DNA from: Cyprinodon diabolis
Taxonomy: Eukaryota > Chordata > Actinopteri > Cyprinodontiformes > Cyprinodontidae
Length of the DNA stretch: 64,000 nucleotides
Direction of reading: 5' to 3'
NCBI GenBank assembly: GCA_030533445.1
Contig: JARPUW010000256.1
Location: 310,001 to 374,000, forward strand
Numbering within the stretch: the stretch's first letter is position 1; every line of letters begins with the position of its first letter. The translations under genes were made by a program, and so were the position numbers. Under the pieces are notes generated by a model. The model had not been told where the DNA came from. It searched no databases and saw only the letters and a program-made list of their open reading frames with translations. Below, piece after piece: positions 35,801-49,522 of this stretch.

Positions 35801-37924
35801 CATTAATGATACAGCCATGATCTTTTCTGGCAATCATCTAGAGCTGAAAACTAACAATATAAAGTAGATTTGAGCAGATGTTTTTGGTTCCAAGCTTCAA
35901 ATCAGAGGTTTGAAGCCAAAACGCTCGTTTCACACTGAGATAATGCCATTTTGGCCTCTGGAGTTGTAACAGACAAACCATTAATGATACAGCCATGATC
36001 TTTTCTGGCAATCATCTAGAGCTGAAAACTAACAATATAAAGTAGATTTGAGCAGATGTTTTTGGTTCCAAGCTTCAAATCAGAAGTTGAGGCCAAAACG
36101 CTCTTTTCACAGTGAGATAATGCCATTTTGGCCTCTGGAGTTGTAACAGACAAACCATTAATGATACAGCCATGATCTTTTCTGGCAATCATCTAGAGCT
36201 GAAAACTAACAATATAAAGTAGATTTGAGCAGATGTTTTTGGTTCCAAGCTTCAAATCAGAAGTTGAGGCCAAAACGCTCTTTTCACAGTGAGATAATGC
36301 AATTTTGGCCTCTGGAGTTGTAACAGACAAACCATTAATGATACAGCCATGATCTTTTCTGGCAATCATCTAAAGCTGAAAACTAACAATTTGAAATAGA
36401 TTGGAGCAGATTTTTTTGGTTCCAAGCTTCAAATCATAGGTTTGAGGCCAAAACGCTCTTTTCACAGTGAGATAATGCCATTTTGGCCTCTGGAGTTGTA
36501 ACACACAAACCATTAATGATACAGCCATGATCTTTTCTGGCAATCATCTAGAGCTGAAAACTAACAATATAAAGTAGATTTGAGCAGATGTTTTTGGTTC
36601 CAAGCTTCAAATCATAGGTTTGAGGCCAAAACGCTCTTTTCACAGTGAGATAATGCCATTTTGGCCTCTGGAGTTGTAACAGACAAACCATTAATGATAC
36701 AGCCATGATCTTTTCTGGCAATCATCTAGAGCTGAAAACTAACAATATAAAGTAGATTTGAGCAGATGTTTTTGGTTCCAAGCTTCAAATCAGAGGTTTG
36801 AGGCCAAAACGCTCGTTTCACAGTGAGATAATGCCATTTTGGCCTCTGGAGTTGTAACAGACAAACCATTAATGATACAGCCATGATCTTTTCTGGCAAT
36901 CATCTAGAGCTGAAAACTAACAATATAAAGTAGATTTGAGCAGATGTTTTTGGTTCCACGCTTCAAATCAGAAGTTGAGGCCAAAACGCTCTTTTCACAG
37001 TGAGATAATGCCATTTTGGCCTCTGGAGTTGTAACAGACAAACCATTAATGATACAGCCATGATCTTTTCTGGCAATCATCTAGAGCTGAAAACTAACAA
37101 TATAAAGTAGATTGGAGCAGATGTTTTTGGTTCCACGCTTCAAATCAGAAGTTGAGGCCAAAACGCTCTTTTCACAGTGAGATTATGCCATTTTGGCCTC
37201 TGGAGTTGTAACAGACAAACCATTAATGATACAGCCATGATCTTTTCTGGCAATCATCTAGAGCTGAAAACTAACAATATAAAGTAGATTTGAGCAGATG
37301 TTTTTGGTTCCAAGCTTCAAATCAGAGGTTTGAGGCCAAAACGCTCGTTTCACAGTGAGATAATGCCATTTTGGCCTCTGGAGTTGTAACAGACAAACCA
37401 TTAATGATACAGCCATGATCTTTTCTGGCAATCATCTAGAGCTGAAAACTAACAATATAAAGTAGATTTGAGCAGATGTTTTTGGTTCCACGCTTCAAAT
37501 CAGAAGTTGAGGCCAAAACGCTCTTTTCACAGTGAGATAATGCCATTTTGGCCTCTGGAGTTGTAACAGACAAACCATTAATGATACAGCCATGATCTTT
37601 TCTGGCAATCATCTAGAGCTGAAAACTAACAATATAAAGTAGATTTGAGCAGATGTTTTTGGTTCCAAGCTTCAAATCAGAAGTTGAGGCCAAAACGCTC
37701 TTTTCACAGTGAGATAATGCCATTTTGGCCTCTGGAGTTGTAACAGACAAACCATTAATGATACAGCCATGATCTTTTCTGGCAATCATCTAAAGCTGAA
37801 AACTAACAATATAAAGTAGATTTGAGCAGATGTTTTTGGTTCCAAGCTTCAAATCATAGGTTTGAGGCCAAAACGCTCTTTTCACAGTGAGATAATCCCA
37901 TTTTGGCCTCTGGAGTTGTAACAG

Positions 37925-40900
37925 ACAAACCATTAATGATACAGCCATGATCTTTTCTGGCAATCATCTAGAGCTGAAAACTAACAATATAAAGTAGATT
38001 TGAGCAGATGTTTTTGGTTCCACGCTTCAAATCAGAAGTTGAGGCCAAAACGCTCTTTTCACAGTGAGATAATGCCATTTTGGCCTCTGGAGTTGTAACA
38101 GACAAACCATTAATGATACAGCCATGATCTTTTCTGGCAATCATCTAGAGCTGAAAACTAACAATATAAAGTAGATTTGAGCAGATGTTTTTGGTTCCAA
38201 GCTTCAAATCAGAAGTTGAGGCCAAAACGCTCTTTTCACAGTGAGATAATGCAATTTTGGCCTCTGGAGTTGTAACAGACAAACCATTAATGATACAGCC
38301 ATGATCTTTTCTGGCAATCATCTAAAGCTGAAAACTAACAATTTGAAATAGATTGGAGCAGATGTTTTTGGTTCCAAGCTTCAAATCATAGGTTTGAGGC
38401 CAAAACGCCATTTTCACAGTGAGATAATGCCATTTTGGCCTCTGGAGTTGTAACACACAAACCATTAATGATACAGCCATGATCTTTTCTGGCAATCATC
38501 TAGAGCTGAAAACTAACAATATAAAGTAGATTTGAGCAGATGTTTTTGGTTCCAAGCTTCAAATCATAGGTTTGAGGCCAAAACGCTCTTTTCACAGTGA
38601 GATAATGCCATTTTGGCCTCTGGAGTTGTAACAGACAAACCATTAATGATACAGCCATGATCTTTTCTGGCAATCATCTAGAGCTGAAAACTAACAATAT
38701 AAAGTAGATTTGAGCAGATGTTTTTTGTTCCAAGCTTCAAATCAGAAGTTGAGGCCAAAACGCTCTTTTCACAGTGAGATAATGCCATTTTGGCCTCTGG
38801 AGTTGTAACAGACAAACCATTAATGATACAGCCATGATCTTTTCTGGCAATCATCTACAGCTGAAAACTAACAATTTAAAGTAGATTTGAGCAGATGTTT
38901 TTGGTTCCAAGCTTCAAATCAGAAGTTGAGGCCAAAACGCTCTTTACACAGTGAGATAATGCCATTTTGGCCTCTGGAGTTGTAACACACAAACCATTAA
39001 TGATACAGCCATGATCTTTTCTGGCAATCATCTAGAGCTGAAAACTAACAATATAAAGTAGATTTGAGCAGATGTTTTTGGTTCCAAGCTTCAAATCATA
39101 GGTTTGAGGCCAAAACGCTCTTTTCACAGTGAGATAATGCCATTTTGGCCTCTGGAGTTGTAACAGACAAACCATTAATGATACAGCCATGATCTTTTCT
39201 GGCAATCATCTAGAGCTGAAAACTAACAATATAAAGTAGATTTGAGCAGATGTTTTTGGTTCCAAGCTTCAAATCAGAGGTTTGAGGCCAAAACGCTCGT
39301 TTCACAGTGAGATAATGCCATTTTGGCCTCTGGAGTTGTAACAGACAAACCATTAATGATACAGCCATGATCTTTTCTGGCAATCATCTAGAGCTGAAAA
39401 CTAACAATATAAAGTAGATTTGAGCAGATGTTTTTGGTTCCACGCTTCAAATCAGAAGTTGAGGCCAAAACGCTCTTTTCACAGTGAGATAATGCCATTT
39501 TGGCCTCTGGAGTTGTAACAGACAAACCATTAATGATACAGCCATGATCTTTTCTGGCAATCATCTAGAGCTGAAAACTAACAATATAAAGTAGATTGGA
39601 GCAGATGTTTTTGGGTCCACGCTTCAAATCAGAAGTTGAGGCCAAAACGCTCTTTTCACAGTGAGATAATGCCATTTTGGCCTCTGGAGTTGTAACAGAC
39701 AAACCATTAATGATACAGCCATGATCTTTTCTGGCAATCATCTAGAGCTGAAAACTAACAATATAAAGTAGATTTGAGCAGATGTTTTTGGTTCCAAGCT
39801 TCAAATCAGAGGTTTGAGGCCAAAACGCTCGTTTCACAGTGAGATAATGCCATTTTGGCCTCTGGAGTTGTAACAGACAAACCATTAATGATACAGCCAT
39901 GATCTTTTCTGGCAATCATCTAGAGCTGAAAACTAACAATATAAAGTAGATTTGAGCAGATGTTTTTGGTTCCAAGCTTCAAATCAGAGGTTTGAAGCCA
40001 AAACGCTCGTTTCACACTGAGATAATGCCATTTTGGCCTCTGGAGTTGTAACAGACAAACCATTAATGATACAGCCATGATCTTTTCTGGCAATCATCTA
40101 GAGCTGAAAACTAACAATATAATGTAGATTGGAGCAGATGTTTTTGGTTCCAAGCTTCAAATCAGAAGTTGAGGCCAAAACGCTCTTTTCACAGTGAGAT
40201 AATGCCATTTTGGCCTCTGGAGTTGTAACAGACAAACCATTAATGATACAGCCATGATCTTTTCTGGCAATCATCTAAAGCTGAAAACTAACAATTTGAA
40301 ATAGATTGGAGCAGATGTTTTTGGTTCCAAGCTTCAAATCATAGGTTTGAGGCCAAAACGCTCTTTTCACAGTGAGATAATGCCATTTTGGCCTCTGGAG
40401 TTGTAACAGACAAACCATTAATGATACAGCCATGATCTTTTCTGGCAATCATCTAGAGCTGAAAACTAACAATATAAAGTAGATTTGAGCAGATGTTTTT
40501 GGTTCCACGCTTCAAATCAGAAGTTGAGGCCAAAACGCTCTTTTCACAGTGAGATAATGCCATTTTGGCCTCTGGAGTTGTAACAGACAAACCATTAATG
40601 ATACAGCCATGATCTTTTCTGGCAATCATCTAGAGCTGAAAACTAACAATATAAAGTAGATTTGAGCAGATGTTTTTGGTTCCAAGCTTCAAATCAGAAG
40701 TTGAGGCCAAAACGCTCGTTTCACAGTGAGATAATGCAATTTTGGCCTCTGGAGTTGTAACAGACAAACCATTAATGATACAGCCATGATCTTTTCTGGC
40801 AATCATCTAAAGCTGAAAACTAACAATTTGAAATAGATTGGAGCAGATGTTTTTGGTTCCAAGCTTCAAATCATAGGTTTGAGGCCAAAACGCCCTTTTC

Positions 40901-40941
40901 ACAGTGAGATAATGCCATTTTGGCCTCTGGAGTTGTAACAC
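37925..40941 (+). repeat. 17-mer tandem duplication (3017 bp), copy 1
   Basis: It matches the next unit at constant offset 3017: cgccattt (38406 and 41423), ttttttgttcc (about 38719 and 41736), tctttacaca (38941 and 41958), tgaagcc (39993 and 43010), aatgtag (40121 and 43138), gcaatttt (about 40736 and 43753) and cgccctt (40891 and 43908). The left edge is acagac versus acacac at 37924/40941. Confidence 0.88.
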
Positions 40942-43900
40942 ACAAACCATTAATGATACAGCCATGATCTTTTCTGGCAATCATCTAGAGCTGAAAACTA
41001 ACAATATAAAGTAGATTTGAGCAGATGTTTTTGGTTCCACGCTTCAAATCAGAAGTTGAGGCCAAAACGCTCTTTTCACAGTGAGATAATGCCATTTTGG
41101 CCTCTGGAGTTGTAACAGACAAACCATTAATGATACAGCCATGATCTTTTCTGGCAATCATCTAGAGCTGAAAACTAACAATATAAAGTAGATTTGAGCA
41201 GATGTTTTTGGTTCCAAGCTTCAAATCAGAAGTTGAGGCCAAAACGCTCTTTTCACAGTGAGATAATGCAATTTTGGCCTCTGGAGTTGTAACAGACAAA
41301 CCATTAATGATACAGCCATGATCTTTTCTGGCAATCATCTAAAGCTGAAAACTAACAATTTGAAATAGATTGGAGCAGATGTTTTTGGTTCCAAGCTTCA
41401 AATCATAGGTTTGAGGCCAAAACGCCATTTTCACAGTGAGATAATGCCATTTTGGCCTCTGGAGTTGTAACACACAAACCATTAATGATACAGCCATGAT
41501 CTTTTCTGGCAATCATCTAGAGCTGAAAACTAACAATATAAAGTAGATTTGAGCAGATGTTTTTGGTTCCAAGCTTCAAATCATAGGTTTGAGGCCAAAA
41601 CGCTCTTTTCACAGTGAGATAATGCCATTTTGGCCTCTGGAGTTGTAACAGACAAACCATTAATGATACAGCCATGATCTTTTCTGGCAATCATCTAGAG
41701 CTGAAAACTAACAATATAAAGTAGATTTGAGCAGATGTTTTTTGTTCCAAGCTTCAAATCAGAAGTTGAGGCCAAAACGCTCTTTTCACAGTGAGATAAT
41801 GCCATTTTGGCCTCTGGAGTTGTAACAGACAAACCATTAATGATACAGCCATGATCTTTTCTGGCAATCATCTACAGCTGAAAACTAACAATTTAAAGTA
41901 GATTTGAGCAGATGTTTTTGGTTCCAAGCTTCAAATCAGAAGTTGAGGCCAAAACGCTCTTTACACAGTGAGATAATGCCATTTTGGCCTCTGGAGTTGT
42001 AACACACAAACCATTAATGATACAGCCATGATCTTTTCTGGCAATCATCTAGAGCTGAAAACTAACAATATAAAGTAGATTTGAGCAGATGTTTTTGGTT
42101 CCAAGCTTCAAATCATAGGTTTGAGGCCAAAACGCTCTTTTCACAGTGAGATAATGCCATTTTGGCCTCTGGAGTTGTAACAGACAAACCATTAATGATA
42201 CAGCCATGATCTTTTCTGGCAATCATCTAGAGCTGAAAACTAACAATATAAAGTAGATTTGAGCAGATGTTTTTGGTTCCAAGCTTCAAATCAGAGGTTT
42301 GAGGCCAAAACGCTCGTTTCACAGTGAGATAATGCCATTTTGGCCTCTGGAGTTGTAACAGACAAACCATTAATGATACAGCCATGATCTTTTCTGGCAA
42401 TCATCTAGAGCTGAAAACTAACAATATAAAGTAGATTTGAGCAGATGTTTTTGGTTCCACGCTTCAAATCAGAAGTTGAGGCCAAAACGCTCTTTTCACA
42501 GTGAGATAATGCCATTTTGGCCTCTGGAGTTGTAACAGACAAACCATTAATGATACAGCCATGATCTTTTCTGGCAATCATCTAGAGCTGAAAACTAACA
42601 ATATAAAGTAGATTGGAGCAGATGTTTTTGGGTCCACGCTTCAAATCAGAAGTTGAGGCCAAAACGCTCTTTTCACAGTGAGATAATGCCATTTTGGCCT
42701 CTGGAGTTGTAACAGACAAACCATTAATGATACAGCCATGATCTTTTCTGGCAATCATCTAGAGCTGAAAACTAACAATATAAAGTAGATTTGAGCAGAT
42801 GTTTTTGGTTCCAAGCTTCAAATCAGAGGTTTGAGGCCAAAACGCTCGTTTCACAGTGAGATAATGCCATTTTGGCCTCTGGAGTTGTAACAGACAAACC
42901 ATTAATGATACAGCCATGATCTTTTCTGGCAATCATCTAGAGCTGAAAACTAACAATATAAAGTAGATTTGAGCAGATGTTTTTGGTTCCAAGCTTCAAA
43001 TCAGAGGTTTGAAGCCAAAACGCTCGTTTCACACTGAGATAATGCCATTTTGGCCTCTGGAGTTGTAACAGACAAACCATTAATGATACAGCCATGATCT
43101 TTTCTGGCAATCATCTAGAGCTGAAAACTAACAATATAATGTAGATTGGAGCAGATGTTTTTGGTTCCAAGCTTCAAATCAGAAGTTGAGGCCAAAACGC
43201 TCTTTTCACAGTGAGATAATGCCATTTTGGCCTCTGGAGTTGTAACAGACAAACCATTAATGATACAGCCATGATCTTTTCTGGCAATCATCTAAAGCTG
43301 AAAACTAACAATTTGAAATAGATTGGAGCAGATGTTTTTGGTTCCAAGCTTCAAATCATAGGTTTGAGGCCAAAACGCTCTTTTCACAGTGAGATAATGC
43401 CATTTTGGCCTCTGGAGTTGTAACAGACAAACCATTAATGATACAGCCATGATCTTTTCTGGCAATCATCTAGAGCTGAAAACTAACAATATAAAGTAGA
43501 TTTGAGCAGATGTTTTTGGTTCCACGCTTCAAATCAGAAGTTGAGGCCAAAACGCTCTTTTCACAGTGAGATAATGCCATTTTGGCCTCTGGAGTTGTAA
43601 CAGACAAACCATTAATGATACAGCCATGATCTTTTCTGGCAATCATCTAGAGCTGAAAACTAACAATATAAAGTAGATTTGAGCAGATGTTTTTGGTTCC
43701 AAGCTTCAAATCAGAAGTTGAGGCCAAAACGCTCGTTTCACAGTGAGATAATGCAATTTTGGCCTCTGGAGTTGTAACAGACAAACCATTAATGATACAG
43801 CCATGATCTTTTCTGGCAATCATCTAAAGCTGAAAACTAACAATTTGAAATAGATTGGAGCAGATGTTTTTGGTTCCAAGCTTCAAATCATAGGTTTGAG

Positions 43901-44056
43901 GCCAAAACGCCCTTTTCACAGTGAGATAATGCCATTTTGGCCTCTGGAGTTGTAACACACAAACCATTAATGATACAGCCATGATCTTTTCTGGCAATCA
44001 TCTAGAGCTGAAAACTAACAATATAAAGTAGATTTGAGCAGATGTTTTTGGTTCCA
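40942..44056 (+). repeat. 17-mer tandem duplication (3017 bp), copy 2 plus overhang
   Basis: Second copy of the unit at 37925. The match runs to 44056, where ccacgc (41040 side) and ccaagc (44057 side) differ. I saw no difference between the copies at the sites compared. The stretch 44057-44784 that follows is ordinary A, B and C monomers. Confidence 0.88.
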
Positions 44057-44737
44057 AGCTTCAAATCATAGGTTTGAGGCCAAAACGCTCTTTTCACAGT
44101 GAGATAATGCCATTTTGGCCTCTGGAGTTGTAACAGACAAACCATTAATGATACAGCCATGATCTTTTCTGGCAATCATCTAGAGCTGAAAACTAACAAT
44201 ATAAAGTAGATTTGAGCAGATGTTTTTGGTTCCAAGCTTCAAATCAGAGGTTTGAGGCCAAAACGCTCGTTTCACAGTGAGATAATGCCATTTTGGCCTC
44301 TGGAGTTGTAACAGACAAACCATTAATGATACAGCCATGATCTTTTCTGGCAATCATCTAGAGCTGAAAACTAACAATATAAAGTAGATTTGAGCAGATG
44401 TTTTTGGTTCCACGCTTCAAATCAGAAGTTGAGGCCAAAACGCTCTTTTCACAGTGAGATAATGCCATTTTGGCCTCTGGAGTTGTAACAGACAAACCAT
44501 TAATGATACAGCCATGATCTTTTCTGGCAATCATCTAGAGCTGAAAACTAACAATATAAAGTAGATTGGAGCAGATGTTTTTGGGTCCACGCTTCAAATC
44601 AGAAGTTGAGGCCAAAACGCTCTTTTCACAGTGAGATAATGCCATTTTGGCCTCTGGAGTTGTAACAGACAAACCATTAATGATACAGCCATGATCTTTT
44701 CTGGCAATCATCTAGAGCTGAAAACTAACAATATAAA

Positions 44738-45446
44738 GTAGATTTGAGCAGATGTTTTTGGTTCCAAGCTTCAAATCAGAAGTTGAGGCCAAAACGCTCA
44801 TTTCACAGTGTGATAATGCCATTTTGGCCTCTGGAGTTGTAACAGACAAACCATTAATGATACAGCCATGATCTTTTCTGGCAATCATCTAGAGCTGAAA
44901 ACTAACAATATAAAGTAGATTTGAGCAGATGTTTTTGGTTCCAAGCTTCAAATCAGAAGTTGAGGCCAAAACGCTCTTTTCACAGTGAGATAATGCCATT
45001 TTGGCCTCTGGAGTTGTAACAGACAAACCATTAATGATACAGCCATGATCTTTTCTGGCAATCATCTAAAGCTGAAAACTAACAATATAAAGTAGATTTG
45101 AGCAGATGTTTTTGGTTCCAAGCTTCAAATCAGAAGTTGAGGCCAAAACGGTCTTTTCACAGTGAGATAATGCAATTTTGGCCTCTGGAGTTGTAACAGA
45201 CAAACCATTAATGATACAGCCATGATCTTTTCTGGCACTCATCTAAAGCTGAAAACTAACAATTTGAAATAGATTGGAGCAGATGTTTTTGGTTCCAAGC
45301 TTCAAATCATAGGTTTGAGGCCAAAACGCTCTTTTCACAGTGAGATAATGCCATTTTGGCCTCTGGAGTTGTAACACACAAACCATTAATGATACAGCCA
45401 TGATCTTTTCTGGCAATCATCTAGAGCTGAAAACTAACAATATAAA
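44738..45446 (+). repeat. gtgtg-cggtct-cactc four-monomer cassette, copy 5
   Basis: Same order as at 12964. Its third and fourth monomers lie exactly 14734 bp after those of the copy at 30003. Confidence 0.9.
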
Positions 45447-46867
45447 GTAGATTTGAGCAGATGTTTTTGGTTCCAAGCTTCAAATCATAGGTTTGAGGCC
45501 AAAACGCTCTTTTCACAGTGAGATAATGCCATTTTGGCCTCTGGAGTTGTAACAGACAAACCATTAATGATACAGCCATGATCTTTTCTGGCAATCATCT
45601 AGAGCTGAAAACTAACAATATAAAGTAGATTTGAGCAGATGTTTTTGGTTCCAAGCTTCAAATCAGAGGTTTGAGGCCAAAACGCTCGTTTCACAGTGAG
45701 ATAATGCCATTTTGGCCTCTGGAGTTGTAACAGACAAACCATTAATGATACAGCCATGATCTTTTCTGGCAATCATCTAGAGCTGAAAACTAACAATATA
45801 AAGTAGATTTGAGCAGATGTTTTTGGTTCCACGCTTCAAATCAGAAGTTGAGGCCAAAACGCTCTTTTCACAGTGAGATAATGCCATTTTGGCCTCTGGA
45901 GTTGTAACAGACAAACCATTAATGATACAGCCATGATCTTTTCTGGCAATGATCTAGAGCTGAAAACTAACAATATAAAGTAGATTGGAGCAGATGTTTT
46001 TGGGTCCACGCTTCAAATCAGAAGTTGAGGCCAAAACGCTCTTTTCACAGTGAGATAATGCCATTTTGGCCTCTGGAGTTGTAACAGACAAACCATTAAT
46101 GATACAGCCATGATCTTTTCTGGCAATCATCTAGAGCTGAAAACTAACAATATAAAGTAGATTTGAGCAGATGTTTTTGGTTCCAAGCTTCAAATCAGAG
46201 GTTTGAGGCCAAAACGCTCGTTTCACAGTGAGATAATGCCATTTTGGCCTCTGGAGTTGTAACAGACAAACCATTAATGATACAGCCATGATCTTTTCTG
46301 GCAATCATCTAGAGCTGAAAACTAACAATATAAAGTAGATTTGAGCAGATGTTTTTGGTTCCACGCTTCAAATCAGAAGTTGAGGCCAAAACGCTCTTTT
46401 CACAGTGAGATAATGCCATTTTGGCCTCTGGAGTTGTAACAGACAAACCATTAATGATACAGCCATGATCTTTTCTGGCAATCATCTAGAGCTGAAAACT
46501 AACAATATAAAGTAGATTGGAGCAGATGTTTTTGGTTCCAAGCTTCAAATCATAGGTTTGAGGCCAAAACGCTCGTTTCACAGTGAGATAATGCCATTTT
46601 GGCCTCTGGAGTTGTAACAGACAAACCATTAATGATACAGCCATGATCTTTTCTGGCAATCATATAGCGCTGAAAACTAACAATATAAAGTAGATTTGAG
46701 CAGATGTTTTTGGTTCCAAGCTTCAAATCAGAGGTTTGAGGCCAAAACGCTCGTTTCACAGTGAGATAATGCCATTTTGGCCTCTGGAGTTGTAACAGAC
46801 AAACCATTAATGATACAGCCATGATCTTTTCTGGCAATCATCTAGAGCTGAAAACTAACAATATAAA

Positions 46868-47579
46868 GTAGATTGGAGCAGATGTTTTGGTTCCAAGCTT
46901 CAAATCATAGGTTTGAGGCCAAAACGCTCTTTTCACAGTGAGATAATGCCATTTTGGCCTCTGGAGTTGTAACAGACAAACCATTAATGATACAGCCATG
47001 ATCTTTTCTGGCAATCATCTAAAGCTGAAAACTAACAATTTGAAATAGATTGGAGCAGATGTTTTTTTGGTTCCAAGCTTCAAATCATAGGTTTGAGGCC
47101 AAAACGCTCTTTTCACAGTGAGATAATGCCATTTTGGCCTCTGGAGTTGTAACAGACAAACCATTAATGATACAGCCATGATCTTTTCTGGCAATCATCT
47201 AGAGCTGAAAACTAACAATATCATGTAGATTGGAGCAGATGTTTTTGGTTCCAAGCTTCAAATCAGAAGTTGAGGCCAAAACGCTCTTTTCACAGTGAGA
47301 TAATGCCATTTTGGCCTCTGGAGTTGTAACAGACAAACCATTAATGATACAGCCATGATCTTTTCTGGCAATCATCTAAAGCTGAAAACTAACAATTTGA
47401 AATAGATTGGAGCAGATGTTTTTGGTTCCAAGCTTCAAATCATAGGTTTGAGGCCAAAACGCTCTTTTCACAGTGAGATAATGCCATTTTGGCCTCTGGA
47501 GTTGTAACAGACAAACCATTAATGATACAGCCATGATCTTTTCTGGCAATCATCTAGAGCTGAAAACTAACAATATAAA
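46868..47579 (+). repeat. T4-T7-aatg four-monomer cassette, copy 6
   Basis: 14734 bp (83 monomers) after copy 5. It carries a private change near 47222, atatcatgtag instead of atataatgtag. Confidence 0.9.
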
Positions 47580-49353
47580 GTAGATTTGAGCAGATGTTTT
47601 TGGTTCCAAGCTTCAAATCAGAGGTTTGAGGCCAAAACGCTCGTTTCACAGTGAGATAATGCAATTTTGGCCTCTGGAGTTGTAACAGACAAACCATTAA
47701 TGATACAGCCATGATCTTTTCTGGCAATCATCTAGAGCTGAAAACTAACAATATAAAGTAGATTTGAGCAGATGTTTTTGGTTCCACACTTCAAATCAGA
47801 AGTTGAGGCCAAAACGCTCTTTTCACAGTGAGATAATGCCATTTTGGCCTCTGGAGTTGTAACAGACAAACCATTAATGATACAGCCATGATCTTTTCTG
47901 GCAATCATCTAAAGCTGAAAACTAACAATTTGAAATAGATTGGAGCAGATGTTTTTGGTTCCAAGCTTCAAATCAGAAGTTGAGGCCAAAACGCTCTTTT
48001 CACAGTGAGATAATGCCATTTTGGCCTCTGGAGTTGTAACAGACAAACCATTAATGATACAGCCATGATCTTTTCTGGCAATCATCTAAAGCTGAAAACT
48101 AACAATTTGAAATAGATTGGAGCAGATGTTTTTGGTTCCAAGCTTCAAATCATAGGTTTGAGGCCAAAACGCTCTTTTCACAGTGAGATAATGCCATTTT
48201 GGCCTCTGGAGTTGTAACAGACAAACCATTAATGATACAGCCATGATCTTTTCTGGCAATCATCTAGAGCTGAAAACTAACAATATAAAGTAGATTTGAG
48301 CAGATGTTTTTGGTTCCAAGATTCAAATCAGAGGTTTGAGGCCAAAACGCTCTTTTCACAGTGAGATAATGCCATTTTGGCCTCTGGAGTTGTAACAGAC
48401 AAACCATTAATGATACAGCCATGATCTTTTCTGGCAATCATCTAGAGCTGAAAACTAACAATATAAAGTAGATTTGAGCAGATGTTTTTGGTTCCAAGCT
48501 TCAAATCAGAAGTTGAGGCCAAAACGCTCTTTTCACAGTGAGATAATGCCATTTTGGCCTCTGGAGTTGTAACAGACAAACCATTAATGATACAGCCATG
48601 ATCTTTTCTGGCAATCATCTAGAGCTGAAAACTAACAATATAAAGTAGATTTGAGCAGATGTTTTTTGTTCCAAGCTTCAAATCATAGGTTTGAGGCCAA
48701 AACGTTCGTTTCACAGTGAGATAATGCCATTTTGGCCTCTGGAGTTGTAACAGACAAACCATTAATGATACAGCCATGATCTTTTCTGGCAATCATCTAG
48801 AGCTGAAAACTAACAATATAAAGTAGATTGGAGCAGATGTTTTTGGTTCCAAGCTTCAAATCAGAAGTTGAGGCCAAAACGCTCTTTTCACAGTGAGATA
48901 ATGCCATTTTGGCCTCTGGAGTTGTAACAGACAAACCATTAATGATACAGCCATGATCTTTTCTGGCAATCATCTAGAGCTGAAACCTAACAATATAAAG
49001 TAGATTTGAGCAGATGTTTTTGGTTCCAAGCTTCAAATCAGAAGTTGAGGCCAAAACGCTCTTTTCACAGTGAGATAATGCCATTTTGGCCTCTGGAGTT
49101 GTAACAGACAAACCATTAATGATACAGCCATGATCTTTTCTGGCAATCATCTAGAGCTGAAAACTAACAATATAAAGTAGATTTGAGCAGATGTTTTTTG
49201 TTCCAAGCTTCAAATCAGAAGTTGAGGCCAAAACGCTCTTTTCACAGTGAGATAATGCCATTTTGGCCTCTGGAGTTGTAACAGACAAACCATTAATGAT
49301 ACAGCCATGATCTTTTCTGGCAATCATCTACAGCTGAAAACTAACAATTTAAA

Positions 49354-49522
49354 GTAGATTTGAGCAGATGTTTTTGGTTCCAAGCTTCAAATCAGAAGTT
49401 GAGGCCAAAACGCTCGTGAGATAATGCCATTTTGGCCTCTGGAGTTGTAACACACAAACCATTAATGATACAGCCATGATCTTTTCTGGCAATCATCTAG
49501 AGCTGAAAACTAACAATATAAA
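49354..49522 (+). repeat. Short monomer (169 bp) with 8-bp deletion in the inverted-repeat loop
   Basis: The sequence reads cgctcgtgagataatg, where the related monomers near 34681 and 38941 read cgctctttacacagtgag. The eight missing bases are tttacaca, between 49415 and 49416. Both inverted-repeat arms are intact (49401-49410 and 49430-49439), so only the loop is shortened from 27 to 19 nt. I saw no other monomer with this deletion. Confidence 0.9.

Larger units (their letters stand above)
30051..37811 (+). repeat. Large ~7.7-kb block, copy 1 (partner 44785-52358)
   Basis: Ordered markers recur at about 14.7 kb (83 monomers): cactcatct (30502 and 45236), aatgatctag (31214 and 45948), the T4 tract (32151 and 46885), ccaagattc (33587 and 48321), acgttcg (33970 and 48704), gaaacctaac (34249 and 48982), ctacag (34598 and 49331), tgaagcc (35911 and 50458), gattttttt (36410 and 50957) and gattatgcc (37181 and 51728). 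The offset steps 14734, 14733, 14725, 14547 as small indels and one monomer accumulate. It contains the partner of 4790-6775. Confidence 0.85.

Noticed and set aside
20809..46837. Four identical minus-strand ORFs of 95 codons (20809-21096, 25957-26244, 31816-32103, 46550-46837)
   Set aside because: Artefacts of catatagcgc monomers. Spacings of 5148, 5859 and 14734 bp are the block-duplication offsets, so protein identity reflects DNA copying, not coding constraint.
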